From assembly GCA_009668945.1 (NCBI GenBank), contig SBEH01000005.1, forward strand, positions 62,001-126,000: a DNA stretch of 64,000 nucleotides, in the 5' to 3' direction. Made by a program: the position numbers and the translations under genes. This DNA comes from Actinomycetota bacterium (GTDB taxonomy: Bacteria > Actinomycetota > Coriobacteriia > Anaerosomatales > Anaerosomataceae). Each line of letters begins with the position of its first letter. Position 1 is the first letter of the stretch. Positions 24,257 to 36,400 of this stretch are shown piece after piece. The notes beneath the pieces were generated by a model that worked only from the letters and a program-made list of their open reading frames with translations, ran no database searches and had not been told where the DNA came from.

Positions 24257-27200
24257 GCGCCACCTCCGTTGAAGTCCTGCAAGGCGATTACCCCGAGGTC
24301 GCGTCTGACTATCGCCTCGATCGCGGCCACGCTCGCCTGGGCCGCGGCAAGCGTGGTGATGTTGCTGACCCCGTGCTGCACCGCAGCCGTGCGGATGTGG
24401 TACCCGTCGGAGCGTGTCTCGCGCCCGAACGGTGTGTTGATCACGAGCTGGACGTCGCCGTTCACGATGCGGTCGACCACGTTCGGGCGACCCTCGTGGA
24501 CCTTGCGTACTTCCTCGACGGACAGACCCGAGGCCTGCAGCAGCTTGGCGGTGCCCTTGGTCGACATGATCCGGAACCCGAGCGCGTGCAGCTGACGGGC
24601 GACCGGCACTATGCCGCGCTTGTCGCGGTCGCAGACCGAGATGAAGGCCGCACCCTCCCTGGGCAGCGAGTAGTCGATCGCGAGCTGGCTCTTCCCGTAC
24701 GCGCCCGGGAAGTCCGGCGCCACACCCATGACCTCGCCGGTGGATTTCATCTCCGGGCCGAGAACGCTATCGGTGCCGGGGAAGCGGCCGAAAGGCATGA
24801 CCGCCTCTTTCACGCAGAAGCGGCCGAGCTCGCGGTCTTCCGCTCGCAGTACCATGTCGGCCAGCTTCTGCCCCGCCATCACGCGCGCGGCCACCTTCGC
24901 GAGCGGCAGACCGGTCGCCTTGCTCACGAAGGGCACTGTGCGGCTCGCGCGCGGGTTGACCTCGAGCACGTAGACCGACTCGTCCTTGACGGCGAACTGC
25001 ACGTTCATGAGGCCGTGCACGCCAAGTTCGAGCGCGAGAGCCCGCGTGTGCTCCTTGATGCGCGCGATGGTGTCCTCTCCTAGCGAGAACGGCGGGATGC
25101 AGCAGGCGGAGTCGCCCGAGTGGATACCCGCCTCCTCGATGTGCTCCATAACGCCGCCGATGTAGACGCTATCCCCGTCGCACACCGCGTCGACATCTAC
25201 CTCGATCGCACCCTCCAGGAACCTGTCGAGAAGCACCGGGTGATCGGGCGAGACCTCTGTGGCCTTGTGCATGTACCGCAGCAGGTACTCCTCGTTGTAC
25301 GCGATGACCATGCCCCTGCCGCCGAGCACGTAGCTCGGCCGCACCAGGAGCGGGTACCCGATGCGTGCGGCTACCGCGACGGCCTCATCAAGCGTGTTCG
25401 CGGTGCCGGCCGCGGGGTATGCGATGCCGAGCCGGTCCAGGACCTCGGCGAAACGCCGGCGGTCCTCGGCGAGGTCGATTGCCTCGGGACTGGTGCCGAG
25501 GATCGGGACGCCGGCATCGTGCAACGCATGCGCGAGCTTGAGCGGCGTCTGACCACCGAAGGTGACAAGCACGCCGTCCGGGCGCTCCACATCGACGATG
25601 TCCATGACGTCCTCGAACGTCAGCGGCTCGAAGTAGAGCTTGTCGGAGGTGTCGTAGTCGGTGGAGACCGTCTCCGGGTTGCAGTTCACCATGATCGTCT
25701 CGTAGCCGGCCTCGGACAGAGCGTACGCTGCGTGGACACAGCAGTAGTCGAACTCGATCCCCTGACCTATCCGGTTGGGTCCCGCGCCCAGGATCATGGC
25801 CTTCTTCCGGGCTGAACGCGTGGCTTCGTCCTCTTCCTCATACGTCTTGTAGTAGTACGGCGTGCCTGCGAAGAACTCCGCGGCGCAAGTGTCCACCGCC
25901 TTGAACGTAGCCCTCACCCCAAGGTCGAGCCTTGTCGCACGAACGACACCCTCGACCGAGCCTGTAAGGTACGCTATCTGGGCGTCCGAGAGCCCGTGTT
26001 GCTTCGCTTCTCGCAGCTCAGGTGCGGTGAGCGAGGCAAGCTGCCGCCCGGCGATCGTCCTCTCGACCTCGACCATACGGCGCACCTGGTCTATGAACCA
26101 CGGGTCGATCTGGGTCATCTCCGCCACACCTTCGACCGTCCAGCCACGCCGGAATGCCTCGGCGATGTAGAAGAGCCGCTGCTCGTTCGGAACCGTCAGA
26201 TGCTCGTCGAAATGATGCTCCTCGAAGACGTCCTTGCCGTCTGCTCCGAGACCGGTGCGACCGTTCTCGAGCGATCGCATCGCCTTGCCGAGCGCCTCCG
26301 GGAACGTGCGTCCCATCGCCATGACCTCGCCGACGCTCTTCATGCGAGTGGTAAGCGTCGTGTCCGTGCCTGGGAACTTCTCGAACGCCCAGCGCGGGAC
26401 CTTCACCACGGTGTAGTCGATAGACGGCTCGAAGCTTGCCGGAGTCGCCTTGGTGATGTCGTTGGGGATTTCGTCGAGCGTGTAGCCCACCGCCAGCTTC
26501 GCCGCGATCTTCGCAATCGGGAAGCCGGTGGCCTTGCTTGCCAAGGCCGATGAACGTGAGACACGGGGGTTCATCTCGATGACGACGACCCGCCCGTCTG
26601 TAGGGTTCACCGCGAACTGCACGTTGCTGCCGCCGGTCTCCACGCCGATCTCGCGCATGATCGCGAAGGACGCGTCTCGCAGAACCTGGTATTCGCGGTC
26701 TGTGAGCGTCAGCGCTGGCGCGACGGTCACGCTATCACCGGTGTGCACGCCCATCGCGTCGAAGTTCTCGATGGAGCACACGATCACGCAGTTGTCGTTC
26801 CGGTCCCGCATGACCTCCATCTCGTACTCTTTCCAGCCGAGTACGCTCTCCTCGACCAGCACCTCGTTCACCGGGGATAGCGCGATGCCGGCGGCGCAGA
26901 TCTGCCGGAGCTCGTCGATGTTGTACGCGATACCGCCCCCTGCTCCACCTAGTGTGAAGCTCGGCCGGATGACGACCGGCCATCCTACGCTCGCCACGAA
27001 CTCCTCGGCATCGGCGATCGCGTAGGCATACGCCGAGCATGGGGTATCGAGCCCGATGCGGGCCATCGCCTCGCTGAAGAGTCTGCGGTCCTCCCCCTTC
27101 TTGATGACCGGCAGCGTCGCGCCTATCAGCTCGACGCCGTACTTCTCGAGCACGCCCGCTTCGGCAAGCGCCACCGCGCAGTTCAGGCCCGTCTGACCCC

Positions 27201-27471
27201 CCAGGGTCGGCAGCAGCGCGTCAGGCCGCTCGGCGGCGATCACCTTCTCCACGAACTCGACAGTGATCGGCTCGACGTAGGTGCGGTCCGCGAATTCCGG
27301 ATCGGTCATGATGGTTGCCGGGTTGCTGTTCACCAGCACAACCTGGTAGCCGTCCTCGCGCAGCACTTTGCACGCCTGAGCGCCCGAGTAGTCGAACTCG
27401 CAGGCCTGACCGATGACGATCGGGCCGCTTCCGATAATCAGGACCTTCTTGATGTCGTCTCTGCGAGGCAT
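24253..27471 (-). CDS. carB: Carbamoyl-phosphate synthase large chain
   Basis: The 1072-residue synthetase subunit with two homologous ATP-grasp halves (about 1-400 and 545-935), an oligomerisation domain between them, and a C-terminal allosteric MGS-like domain. [20 protein letters not shown] starts the first half and [18 protein letters not shown] the second. [17 protein letters not shown] and [17 protein letters not shown] are the paired ATP-grasp motifs. ATG start, 13 bases after the universal-stress-protein stop. Full length. Confidence 0.97.
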   Translation of the reverse strand: MPRRDDIKKVLIIGSGPIVIGQACEFDYSGAQACKVLREDGYQVVLVNSNPATIMTDPEFADRTYVEPITVEFVEKVIAAERPDALLPTLGGQTGLNCAVALAEAGVLEKYGVELIGATLPVIKKGEDRRLFSEAMARIGLDTPCSAYAYAIADAEEFVASVGWPVVIRPSFTLGGAGGGIAYNIDELRQICAAGIALSPVNEVLVEESVLGWKEYEMEVMRDRNDNCVIVCSIENFDAMGVHTGDSVTVAPALTLTDREYQVLRDASFAIMREIGVETGGSNVQFAVNPTDGRVVVIEMNPRVSRSSALASKATGFPIAKIAAKLAVGYTLDEIPNDITKATPASFEPSIDYTVVKVPRWAFEKFPGTDTTLTTRMKSVGEVMAMGRTFPEALGKAMRSLENGRTGLGADGKDVFEEHHFDEHLTVPNEQRLFYIAEAFRRGWTVEGVAEMTQIDPWFIDQVRRMVEVERTIAGRQLASLTAPELREAKQHGLSDAQIAYLTGSVEGVVRATRLDLGVRATFKAVDTCAAEFFAGTPYYYKTYEEEDEATRSARKKAMILGAGPNRIGQGIEFDYCCVHAAYALSEAGYETIMVNCNPETVSTDYDTSDKLYFEPLTFEDVMDIVDVERPDGVLVTFGGQTPLKLAHALHDAGVPILGTSPEAIDLAEDRRRFAEVLDRLGIAYPAAGTANTLDEAVAVAARIGYPLLVRPSYVLGGRGMVIAYNEEYLLRYMHKATEVSPDHPVLLDRFLEGAIEVDVDAVCDGDSVYIGGVMEHIEEAGIHSGDSACCIPPFSLGEDTIARIKEHTRALALELGVHGLMNVQFAVKDESVYVLEVNPRASRTVPFVSKATGLPLAKVAARVMAGQKLADMVLRAEDRELGRFCVKEAVMPFGRFPGTDSVLGPEMKSTGEVMGVAPDFPGAYGKSQLAIDYSLPREGAAFISVCDRDKRGIVPVARQLHALGFRIMSTKGTAKLLQASGLSVEEVRKVHEGRPNVVDRIVNGDVQLVINTPFGRETRSDGYHIRTAAVQHGVSNITTLAAAQASVAAIEAIVRRDLGVIALQDFNGGGA

Positions 27472-27484
27472 CCGTCTCTTCCGT

Positions 27485-28336
27485 CTACGGCACGATCAGG
27501 ACCGGACAGCCCGCCTGCCGGAGCAGCGTCATCGACACGCTTCCGAGCAGCATCTCCTGCACGGCGTTGCGGCCGCGCGTGCCGGCTACGACACCCGTCG
27601 CCCCCCGGTCGCGGATCTCGTCCAGCACGGCAGGGACAGGGTTCTCCCGGCGGATCGTCGGGCTGGCGTTCACGCCCTTCTGCGCGCACATCGCCTGCAG
27701 GTTCTTGAGCTGGAACTCGGCGCCCTCCTCCGTCCGGCGCAGCTTCTCGCCCGCAAGCCCGGGGTCGACGGCGTGCAGCAGGAATGCGTGCTTCAACGCG
27801 CCCTTCGGCAGATCAAGAGCGCACGCGAACGCGCGGGAGGCGGACAGAGAGAAGTCGGTTGGCATCACGACCTTGTCCCCGAAGTGTTTCAGCAGCGACG
27901 CGGGCTCCTTCTTCGTGCGCAGCAGGTCGTATCGAACGACCAGATGCGGCACCGTCGCGTCGCGGAGCAGCCGCTCGGAAACCGATCCCGCCAACAGCTG
28001 GTCCATCACTGACTTCGCGTGCGAGCCGTAGACGAGCGCATCCACGCCGCCCGCGGCTGCGAGCGCGCCCAACTCCTCGACCGGGTCGCCGGTGACGACG
28101 CGGACCTCGACGACGAGTCCCGCGCCTTCGAGTCCGGGAGCCATCGCACAGATGGCCGTCCTCGCCTCATCCACCCGCCGTGAGATCACCGGGCCTTCTG
28201 TGCCGGACACCTCGACGACGTGCCCGAGTACGACACGACGGATGCCGAGTGCGGAAAGCCCCTTCGCGAACTCAAGGATCAGTGCGTTGTCGTCGCTGAA
28301 GTCGACGGGCAGCAGGACTGTGCGCAACATGGTCAC
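27485..28336 (-). CDS. Tandem universal stress protein
   Basis: A 283-residue protein with two UspA domains (about 1-135 and 145-283). The second keeps the ATP-binding pattern [15 protein letters not shown] (GxxGx9GS). In the first the equivalent [15 protein letters not shown] lacks the second Gly, so nucleotide binding there may be weakened. It is embedded in the pyrimidine operon: its GTG overlaps the carA stop (GTGA) and carB follows 13 bases later. No direct role in pyrimidine synthesis is known for the family. Confidence 0.92.
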   Translation of the reverse strand: MTMLRTVLLPVDFSDDNALILEFAKGLSALGIRRVVLGHVVEVSGTEGPVISRRVDEARTAICAMAPGLEGAGLVVEVRVVTGDPVEELGALAAAGGVDALVYGSHAKSVMDQLLAGSVSERLLRDATVPHLVVRYDLLRTKKEPASLLKHFGDKVVMPTDFSLSASRAFACALDLPKGALKHAFLLHAVDPGLAGEKLRRTEEGAEFQLKNLQAMCAQKGVNASPTIRRENPVPAVLDEIRDRGATGVVAGTRGRNAVQEMLLGSVSMTLLRQAGCPVLIVP

Positions 28337-29613
28337 TCTCCGTCCCTCGCGCCGAAGATGTCCGAACGGCCGTCCATGAGCCGCGTGAACGCCCCGAACA
28401 GGTAGCGGGCGTCATGCGGACCCGGGGCCGCCTCGGGGTGGTACTGCACCGAGAACGCCGGCACATCGAGCGCCCGCACCCCCGCGCACGTCATGTCGTT
28501 CAGGTTCACGTGCGTGAGTTGCACGCGTCCGTGCTCGGCCGAGCGCACGACCGGCGCCACTCCCGCACGCACCCACGCACCGAGGTCCCCCGCGTCGTGC
28601 TCGAGCCCGGCAGAGTCCTCGGGGATCAGCGGGCCGATCGAGCCGAAGTCCACGCAGAAGCCGTGGTTCTGCGATGTGACCTCGACCGTGCCCCTGAGCA
28701 GGTTCTTCACCGGCTGATTGCCGCCCCGGTGTCCGTACTTGAGCTTGTACGTCTCGGCGCCCAGCGCGAGCGAGAGCATCTGGTGCCCGAGGCAGATGCC
28801 GAAGACCGGCTTCTTGCCCAGCACCTCTCGGAGGGTCGCGTACAGATACCCGACGGCCGCGGGGTCGCCGGGACCGTTGGCGAAGAAGACCCCGTGCGGC
28901 GCCATCGCCAGCGCTTCTTCGGCGGAGGTCGTCGGCGGCACTACTGTGACCTCGCAACCGGCCTCGGCCAGGCGGCGCATGATGTTGTACTTCGCACCGG
29001 AGTCGAAGGCGATCACGCGGTATCGGGGTGCGCCGGACAGGACTCCGGTGTCCACCGGCACCTCGCACTCCGGCGGGGCCTCGGCGCCCCACACATACCG
29101 CTCGGTCACCCCCACCCCGCTCACGAGGTCCCGCCCTACGAGCGAGGTGGAGGCGCGGACCTTCGCCAGGAGAGAATCCGGATCTGCGTCGGTGGTGGAC
29201 AGCACCGCACGCATCGCGCCGGCCTCGCGGATGTGCCGCGTAAGCCGACGCGTGTCGATTCCCTCGATCGCGACCACGCCGAGCCGCTCGAGGTAGCTGC
29301 CGAGCGTCTCCTCGGCGCGCCAGTTCGAGCTCATCTCCGACAGCGCACGCACGACGAATCCCGCTGCGAACACGCCCCGTGACTCCACGTCGGCAGCATT
29401 CGCACCGTAGATACCGATGTGCGGGAAGGTCATCGTCACGATCTGCCCGGTGTACGACGGATCGGTGAGCACCTCCTGGTAGCCGGTCATGGAGGTGTTG
29501 AAGACGACCTCGCCGAATGTCTCCCCCGGCGCGCCGCAGCTCGAACCCTCGAAGCAGCTGCCGTCCTCGAGCACGAGAAGCGCGGAGGGCCCTTGTCCGG
29601 CGCGCTGCGTCAC
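28333..29613 (-). CDS. carA: Carbamoyl-phosphate synthase small chain (glutaminase)
   Basis: A 426-residue glutaminase that supplies ammonia to CarB. The N-terminal domain has FGEVVFNTSMTGYQEVLTDP. The class I amidotransferase domain has FANGPGDP, FGICLGHQ (nucleophile Cys) and VQYHPEA (catalytic His). Most CarA proteins have 360-390 residues. The extra 35 or so here sit between SQNHGFCVDF and THVNLND, where related proteins have only about ten residues. GTG start at 29611-29613 overlaps the pyrC stop by one base (TAGTG). Confidence 0.95.
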   Translation of the reverse strand: MTQRAGQGPSALLVLEDGSCFEGSSCGAPGETFGEVVFNTSMTGYQEVLTDPSYTGQIVTMTFPHIGIYGANAADVESRGVFAAGFVVRALSEMSSNWRAEETLGSYLERLGVVAIEGIDTRRLTRHIREAGAMRAVLSTTDADPDSLLAKVRASTSLVGRDLVSGVGVTERYVWGAEAPPECEVPVDTGVLSGAPRYRVIAFDSGAKYNIMRRLAEAGCEVTVVPPTTSAEEALAMAPHGVFFANGPGDPAAVGYLYATLREVLGKKPVFGICLGHQMLSLALGAETYKLKYGHRGGNQPVKNLLRGTVEVTSQNHGFCVDFGSIGPLIPEDSAGLEHDAGDLGAWVRAGVAPVVRSAEHGRVQLTHVNLNDMTCAGVRALDVPAFSVQYHPEAAPGPHDARYLFGAFTRLMDGRSDIFGARDGE

Positions 29614-30885
29614 TACCCGGCCACCTTCCCGTTCCGGAGCACCCACTTCCCGCCGACGAGCACCTCGCTCGCCTTGCCGAGGAGGCTCGTGCCGAGAAAC
29701 GCCGAGTTCCGCGACTTGCTGGCGAACCACTCGGCGGTGACCTCTACGCGCGCTTCAGGGTCGACGATGGTGATGTCCGCCGGGAACCCTGCCTCCAAAC
29801 GCATCTCCGGAAGTCCCAGAGCCGCTCTGGGGCCGTGGCACATCAGGTTCGACACCTCGGCCCATCCGAGTGTATCCGTGGCCACCAGGTGCGTCACAAC
29901 GAGCGACAAAGCGGTCTCGAGTCCCGTCGTGCCGAACGGCGCGAGTTCGAACTCGAGCTCCTTCTCGTGCGGCGCATGCGGCGCGTGGTCTGTGGCTATG
30001 CAGTCGACCGTGCCGTCCAGAAGGCCGGCGACGAGCGCCTCACGGTCCTTCGCCGCGCGAAGCGGCGGGTTCATCTTGAGGTTCGTGTCGTACGCGGTGA
30101 TCGCGTCCTCGTCGAGGAAGAGGTGATGAGGCGTGGCCTCGCAGGTGACGTGCACGCCGCGCGCCTTCGCGCCGCGTACGAGCGCGACCGACCCCGCGGT
30201 AGAGACGTGCGCGAGATGTAGCCGGCAGCCGGTCAGCTCGGCGAGCGCGATGTCGCGAGCGACGATCGTCTCTTCGGCCGCCGCGGGGATGCCCGGCAGC
30301 CCCATGCGAGTCGAGACCGCGCCCTCGTTGACCACGCCGTGTCCGGCGAGTGACTCGTCCTCGCAGTGCGCAACGAGGGTCGCGCCGAAACGCTTGATGT
30401 AGTCCATTGCGATGCGGGTCATGCCCGCCGACTGGACGCCCTTCCCGTCGTCGGAGAACGCCACGGCGCCTTCAGCGATCATGTCGCCGATCTCGGCGAG
30501 CTGTTCGCCGGCGATGCTCTTGGTGATTGCCCCGATCGGGTAGACGCGGACGATGCCCTCGGCTGCGGCACGCTCGAGCGCGAACCGGACCTTGGAGCCG
30601 CTGTCGCACACCGGGTCGGTGTTCGGCATGCACGCGACCGCTGTGAAGCCACCGTGCGCCGCCGCACGCGTACCGCTAGCGATCGTCTCCTTGTACTCGC
30701 GGCCCGGCTCGCGCAGGTGCGTGTGCACGTCGGCAAGCCCGGGCAGGACCACCTTCTCGGAACAGTCGACGGTCTCACCTTTCGGGATGGTGAGGCCCTC
30801 GCCCACGCCGACGATCTCGCCGTCGCGGACGACGATGTCGAGCACCGCGTCCAGCCCGGCCGCCGCGTCGACGACCCTGCCTCCC

Positions 30886-30902
<17 letters not shown>
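29613..30902 (-). CDS. pyrC: Dihydroorotase (class I, PyrC/AllB type)
   Basis: A 429-residue amidohydrolase that cyclises carbamoyl aspartate. Zinc ligands are visible in GLADVHTHLREPG, and in CEATPHHLFLDE and CIATDHAPH. The SDDGKGVQ loop is typical of the long class I enzyme found in Gram-positive bacteria. The GTG start at 30900-30902 lies 17 bases inside pyrB. The frame opens further upstream, but that part has no match to the family. Confidence 0.95.
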
Positions 30903-31821
<919 letters not shown>

Positions 31822-31825
31822 GCGC

Positions 31826-32520
<695 letters not shown>

Positions 32521-32527
<7 letters not shown>

Positions 32528-32552
32528 GGCCTCACAGGACCGGTGTTAAAGG
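32521..32552 (-). promoter_or_regulatory. PyrR-binding loop (anti-antiterminator)
   Basis: The RNA folds as CCUU (internal loop) CCGGUC-CUGUGA-GGCCGG (internal loop) AAGG. The segment UCCUGUGAGG fits the known PyrR recognition motif UCCnGnGAGG with a hexaloop CUGUGA closed by a U-G and a C-G pair. It starts at about the first bases of the transcript expected from the promoter at 32561-32589. Confidence 0.85.
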
Positions 32553-32560
32553 TCTCGCCG

Positions 32561-32589
32561 AGGGTATCAGGTGTGCGCGCATACGACAA
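32561..32589 (-). promoter_or_regulatory. Promoter of the pyr operon
   Basis: TTGTCG, exactly 17 bases, then TACCCT, on the minus strand. The start of transcription would fall near 32554, immediately ahead of the PyrR hairpin. It lies about 65 bases past the histidine kinase stop. Confidence 0.6.
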
Positions 32590-32653
32590 CCCGCGCACCG
32601 ATGCTCCCGACAGACGGCACACCACGCCGCTCTCGCACGCGGACGGTACCGGC

Positions 32654-34030
32654 CTATGTCCGCTGGGTCTGCTCGGCGATCGGCAGCCGGATGACGAACG
32701 CCGCGCCGCCGAGGTCGCTTCCGTGTACGCCGACCTTCCCGCCGTGCCGCTCCACGATCTCCCGGACGACCGCAAGGCCGATGCCGAGGCCTCCACTGGC
32801 TCTCGAACGCGCAGGGTCGGCGCGCCAGAACCGCGTGAACACCCGCTCGCGATCGTCGGGGGACACGCCGATCCCCGAGTCCGCCACTTCGATCACGGCG
32901 TCGTGCCCGTCGCGGAGCAGGCGGATGCGCACACGTCCGCCCTCGGGCGTGTAACGCGCAGCATTCGAGAGCAGGTTGCCGACGGCCTGCGTCAGGCGGT
33001 CGCCGTCCCCGTTCACGACGATCCCCTGCTGCACGGCCTCCTGCAGCGCGTGCCCTGTCGATTCCATCAGCGCACGGGAGCTCTCCACGGCGACCGCCAC
33101 GGGAGCCGCGAGATCGATCGGCGAAAGCGTCACGTGCGCGCTGCCCGTCTCGAGACGTGAGAGGTCGAGGATCGAACCGGCGAGCCTGCCGAGCCGCACC
33201 GTTTCGTCGTGGATCAGCGCCAGCCGCTCCTCGTCGGTAGGCAGCACGCCGTCCTGCATCGCCTCGACGGTGGCCTGGATCGCCTGGAGCGGCGTACGAA
33301 GCTCGTGCGCGACGTCTGCGGTGAGCTGCTGCTCGAAGACGCGCTCGGCCTCGACCGCATCCGCCATCTGGTCGAAGGTAGCGCCGAGGTCGGCTATCGG
33401 GTCGCCGCCGGCCATGCCCGTCCTCGCCGAGCGATCGCCACGCCTGAGCGCTTCGGCCGCACGCGTCACTGCCGCGATCGGCTTGACGATGCCCCGCGAG
33501 TACAGCATCCCCGCTAGCGATGCGAGCACCACCGCGATCACCGCGCCGAGCGTGAGTCCTCGAAGGGACGTACGGCGGAACCAGCGGTCCCGTTCCGTGA
33601 TGATGCCACCGGGCGCGTTCTGCACGACAAGCGCCTCGCCGACCTTCTCGCCGTGTACGACGATATCCGTCCTCGCCGTCACCTCGGTGCCTTGCGGTGG
33701 GGTGCCGCCGACCATCATCGGGCCCGTCCGCCCCTGCGTGTAGGCGATCACGTTGCCGTAGGTGTCGAGTACCTGGACGCTGTAGTCGCCGCCGATACCC
33801 ATATGCGCGAACTGCATGAACGAGACCGCGTCCCAACTGCCGGCGGCCTCGTACGCATCGGCAAGTGCGGATGCCACGAGTTCCGCGCGTTCCTGCACGC
33901 CGCGCTGGACGTACACCTCGAACTGGCGCTGCCACGTCACGGTGATCACGAGCGCGGCGATGACCGCGGTCGCGACGGCGACGCCGGCGAAAGCCGCGGC
34001 AAGCCGTATCGTGAGGTCGCTTCGCCTCAC
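32654..34030 (-). CDS. Two-component sensor histidine kinase
   Basis: A 458-residue membrane kinase. It has a first membrane helix (about 8-30), an extracytoplasmic sensor of about 145 residues, a second helix near 178-200 and a HAMP linker. The H-box is DVAHELRTPLQ (His near 240), N-box NLLSNAARYT, G1 DSGIG and G2 GGLGIGLA. The start overlaps the response-regulator stop as ATGA. The signal is unknown, and the sensor region has no cysteines or recognisable ligand motif. Confidence 0.93.
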   Translation of the reverse strand: MRRSDLTIRLAAAFAGVAVATAVIAALVITVTWQRQFEVYVQRGVQERAELVASALADAYEAAGSWDAVSFMQFAHMGIGGDYSVQVLDTYGNVIAYTQGRTGPMMVGGTPPQGTEVTARTDIVVHGEKVGEALVVQNAPGGIITERDRWFRRTSLRGLTLGAVIAVVLASLAGMLYSRGIVKPIAAVTRAAEALRRGDRSARTGMAGGDPIADLGATFDQMADAVEAERVFEQQLTADVAHELRTPLQAIQATVEAMQDGVLPTDEERLALIHDETVRLGRLAGSILDLSRLETGSAHVTLSPIDLAAPVAVAVESSRALMESTGHALQEAVQQGIVVNGDGDRLTQAVGNLLSNAARYTPEGGRVRIRLLRDGHDAVIEVADSGIGVSPDDRERVFTRFWRADPARSRASGGLGIGLAVVREIVERHGGKVGVHGSDLGGAAFVIRLPIAEQTQRT

Positions 34031-34728
34031 GACGACTCCTGCGGGGACTCGAACCGGTACCCGACGCCGAACACGGTGTGGATGAAGCGCGGCTCCTTGG
34101 GATCGTCGCCGAGCTTCGCGCGCAGGTTCTTCACGTGACTGTCGACAGCGCGCTCGTAGCCCTCGAAGTCATAGCCGAGGACCTTCTCCACGAGCTCCAT
34201 GCGCGAGTACACACGTCCGGGATAGCGCGAGAGAGTCGTGAGCAGCTTGTACTCGCTCGCGGTAAGCTCCACCTCGCCGCCGTCCACGTAGACCCGATGA
34301 CCGGCGAGGTCGATCTCAAGCGGGCCGTACTCGACTCGCGAGCGTTGGGGTTCGGTCTCCGTACGCGCTCGGCGCAGGAGCGCACGTACGCGCGCGACGA
34401 GCTCGCGCGGGCTGAACGGCTTCACAAGGTAGTCGTCAGCCCCGAGATCGAGGCCCGCGATACGCTCCTCTTCGGCGCCCTTGGCGGTGAGCATGATGAT
34501 CGGCACGTCCGAGGCGTCCCTGATGCGCCGGCACACCTCTTCACCCGAAACGTTCGGCAGGTTCAGGTCGAGCACCACCGCGTCGTACTTGTGCTGACCG
34601 AACGCCTCGAGCGCGCGTGCTCCGTCGCCCACGGCGGTCACCCAGTAGCCATCTCGCTCCAGGTACGCCTCGACCACGGACCGCGTTTGCGCTTCGTCCT
34701 CGACCAGCAGGATCCTGCGAGTATCCAC
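34027..34728 (-). CDS. OmpR-family response regulator
   Basis: A 233-residue regulator. In the receiver, D54 accepts the phosphate (VVLDLNLP), T81 and K103 complete the site. The C-terminal winged helix ends VFGVGYRFE. GTG start after AAGGAAGGGCGTCC. A TACTAT on the minus strand (34758-34763) may be its -10. It is cotranslated with the kinase; the regulon is unknown. Confidence 0.95.
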   Translation of the reverse strand: MDTRRILLVEDEAQTRSVVEAYLERDGYWVTAVGDGARALEAFGQHKYDAVVLDLNLPNVSGEEVCRRIRDASDVPIIMLTAKGAEEERIAGLDLGADDYLVKPFSPRELVARVRALLRRARTETEPQRSRVEYGPLEIDLAGHRVYVDGGEVELTASEYKLLTTLSRYPGRVYSRMELVEKVLGYDFEGYERAVDSHVKNLRAKLGDDPKEPRFIHTVFGVGYRFESPQESS

Positions 34729-34869
34729 GGACGCCCTTCCTTCTGTCCGGCACGAGGATAGTACCGCCGTCTGGCGACTCTACGCACGAGATGTGGAGGT
34801 CCTGTGGAGCCTGCTATCCCCGCACCAGGCGACGGCACGCCGCATGGACCCATGGAGCGTACGGTCTGG

Positions 34870-35865
34870 CTACCCGAGAACGATCGGTATGACCTCGTCA
34901 CCGGCGGCCGTGCGACCCAACGACTCGGGCGCAAGCGCGTTCAGACGCGCCGCAAGCTCAGGCGGCAACGGGTCCGAGAGATCGATCCGCTCCGCTGTGA
35001 TCGGGTGCTCGAATGCGATCCGGTACGCGTGCAGGAACTGCCCTTTCAATCCGAGATCCGCCTTGGGGTGGTTCCGACCATACAGCGGGTCGCCGACGAC
35101 CGGGTGTTTGATGTAGTTCATGTGCACGCGGATCTGGTGCGTCCTGCCCGTGTAGAGCTTGCATTCGGCCAGCGTGTACCCGTCGTCATGAGTTCCGGCC
35201 GCGAAACGCTCCAATACTCGGAAGGTGGTGACCGACTGCTTGGCGTCGGGATGGTCCGAGACCGACATCCGCATGCGGTCCTTCGGGTTGCGCGCGAGCG
35301 GCGCGTCGATGATGCCGCTGTCCGGCGCGATGTAGCCGTGTACTAGCGTCACGTACCGTCGCTCGACGGCGCGAATCTTCAGCGCCTCCGAAAGCGCCAC
35401 CTGCGTCTCGTCGTCCTTGGCGACCATCATCAGCCCCGAGGTGTCCTTGTCGAGCCGGTGCACGATACCGGGGCGCTCATCACCCGCCTGCGTTCCCAGG
35501 TCTTCGGTGTGCGCGAGCAGCGCGTGCGCCAGCGTGCCTGTGGAGTGCCCGCGCGCAGGATGGACGACCAGACCGGCCGGCTTCGAGAGCACGATCAGGT
35601 GCGCGTCCTCGAATCGGATGTCGAGCGGGATCGCCTCCGCCTCAAGTGCTGAGTCCTCTTTCGGCGCGGGAAACACGTCCACGCGCTCCCCCGCACGCGC
35701 GATGTGGCGCTTCGAGGCGACCTCGCCGTTCACGAGAACGTAGCCGCCGGCAAACAGCTTCTGTGCGGCAGCCCGGCTGGGCAGCGGGCCGATCTGGCCG
35801 AGCAGGACATCGAGCCTCATCCCGGCTTCGTTCGCGCGCACGTTGTGCGTGAACCGCTCATTCAT
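34870..35865 (-). CDS. Ribosomal large-subunit pseudouridine synthase, RluD/RluA family
   Basis: A 331-residue enzyme. An S4 RNA-binding domain (about 15-75) precedes the catalytic domain with GIVHRLDKDTSGL, which holds the catalytic Asp, and YTGRTHQIRVH. RluD modifies helix 69 of 23S rRNA; RluA-family paralogues differ in target, and the site is not decidable here. The start overlaps the lspA stop in ATGAATGA, the classic lspA-rluD pairing. Confidence 0.93.
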   Translation of the reverse strand: MNERFTHNVRANEAGMRLDVLLGQIGPLPSRAAAQKLFAGGYVLVNGEVASKRHIARAGERVDVFPAPKEDSALEAEAIPLDIRFEDAHLIVLSKPAGLVVHPARGHSTGTLAHALLAHTEDLGTQAGDERPGIVHRLDKDTSGLMMVAKDDETQVALSEALKIRAVERRYVTLVHGYIAPDSGIIDAPLARNPKDRMRMSVSDHPDAKQSVTTFRVLERFAAGTHDDGYTLAECKLYTGRTHQIRVHMNYIKHPVVGDPLYGRNHPKADLGLKGQFLHAYRIAFEHPITAERIDLSDPLPPELAARLNALAPESLGRTAAGDEVIPIVLG

Positions 35866-36400
35866 CCGCTTCGAACTCCGTCACTTCGGTCACCGACGGA
35901 GGGGGCTCCCCCTGCCCAGTCAAGACCTCGGACTCCGATGCATGTCGGTGCTCCTTGTCGAACAGCAGCCACCACACGAGCAGCACCGCTCCTACGTCCA
36001 GCGAGATATCGGCCACGTTGAAGACCGGGAACCACCCAAGGTCGAAGAAGTCGGTGACCCCGCCCGCGGACAGGCGGTCGATCAGGTTTCCTATCGCCCC
36101 GGCGGTGACCATTCCGAGCGCAAACTGCGCGAACACACCGCGCGGACGGATCTTGACGGCGACGAAAGCCACGGCGGCGAGCACGGCGAAAGCCACGCCA
36201 ACGAGGAGCCAGGTCTGTCCCTTGAGCATCCCGAAGGCCGCACCCGTGTTCTTCACGCGCGTGAGCCACAGCAGACCGGGAATGAGCGCCCTGGACTCCC
36301 CGAGATCGAAAGCCGCCCTGACGAACGACTTCGTGTACTGGTCGGCGGCAACGATCGCGATGACCGTGGTGGCGAGGAGCGCCACTCGGCGCATGGTCAC
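35858..36400 (-). CDS. lspA: Lipoprotein signal peptidase
   Basis: A 180-residue four-helix aspartic protease that removes signal peptides from lipoproteins. Catalytic aspartates lie in AIGNLIDRL and FNVADISL; VKNTGAAFG is the third conserved segment. The GTG at 36398-36400 (overlapping the traR stop as TAGTG) is preferred because GAGGAG lies eight bases upstream; ATG two codons later is possible. The last 25 residues are acidic and outside the family core. Confidence 0.95.
   Translation of the reverse strand: MTMRRVALLATTVIAIVAADQYTKSFVRAAFDLGESRALIPGLLWLTRVKNTGAAFGMLKGQTWLLVGVAFAVLAAVAFVAVKIRPRGVFAQFALGMVTAGAIGNLIDRLSAGGVTDFFDLGWFPVFNVADISLDVGAVLLVWWLLFDKEHRHASESEVLTGQGEPPPSVTEVTEFEADE

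Noticed and set aside
27485-28336. Frameshifted or foreign insertion in the pyr operon
   Set aside because: The reading frame is intact, base composition matches the neighbours, and the coupled start argues for an established operon member.
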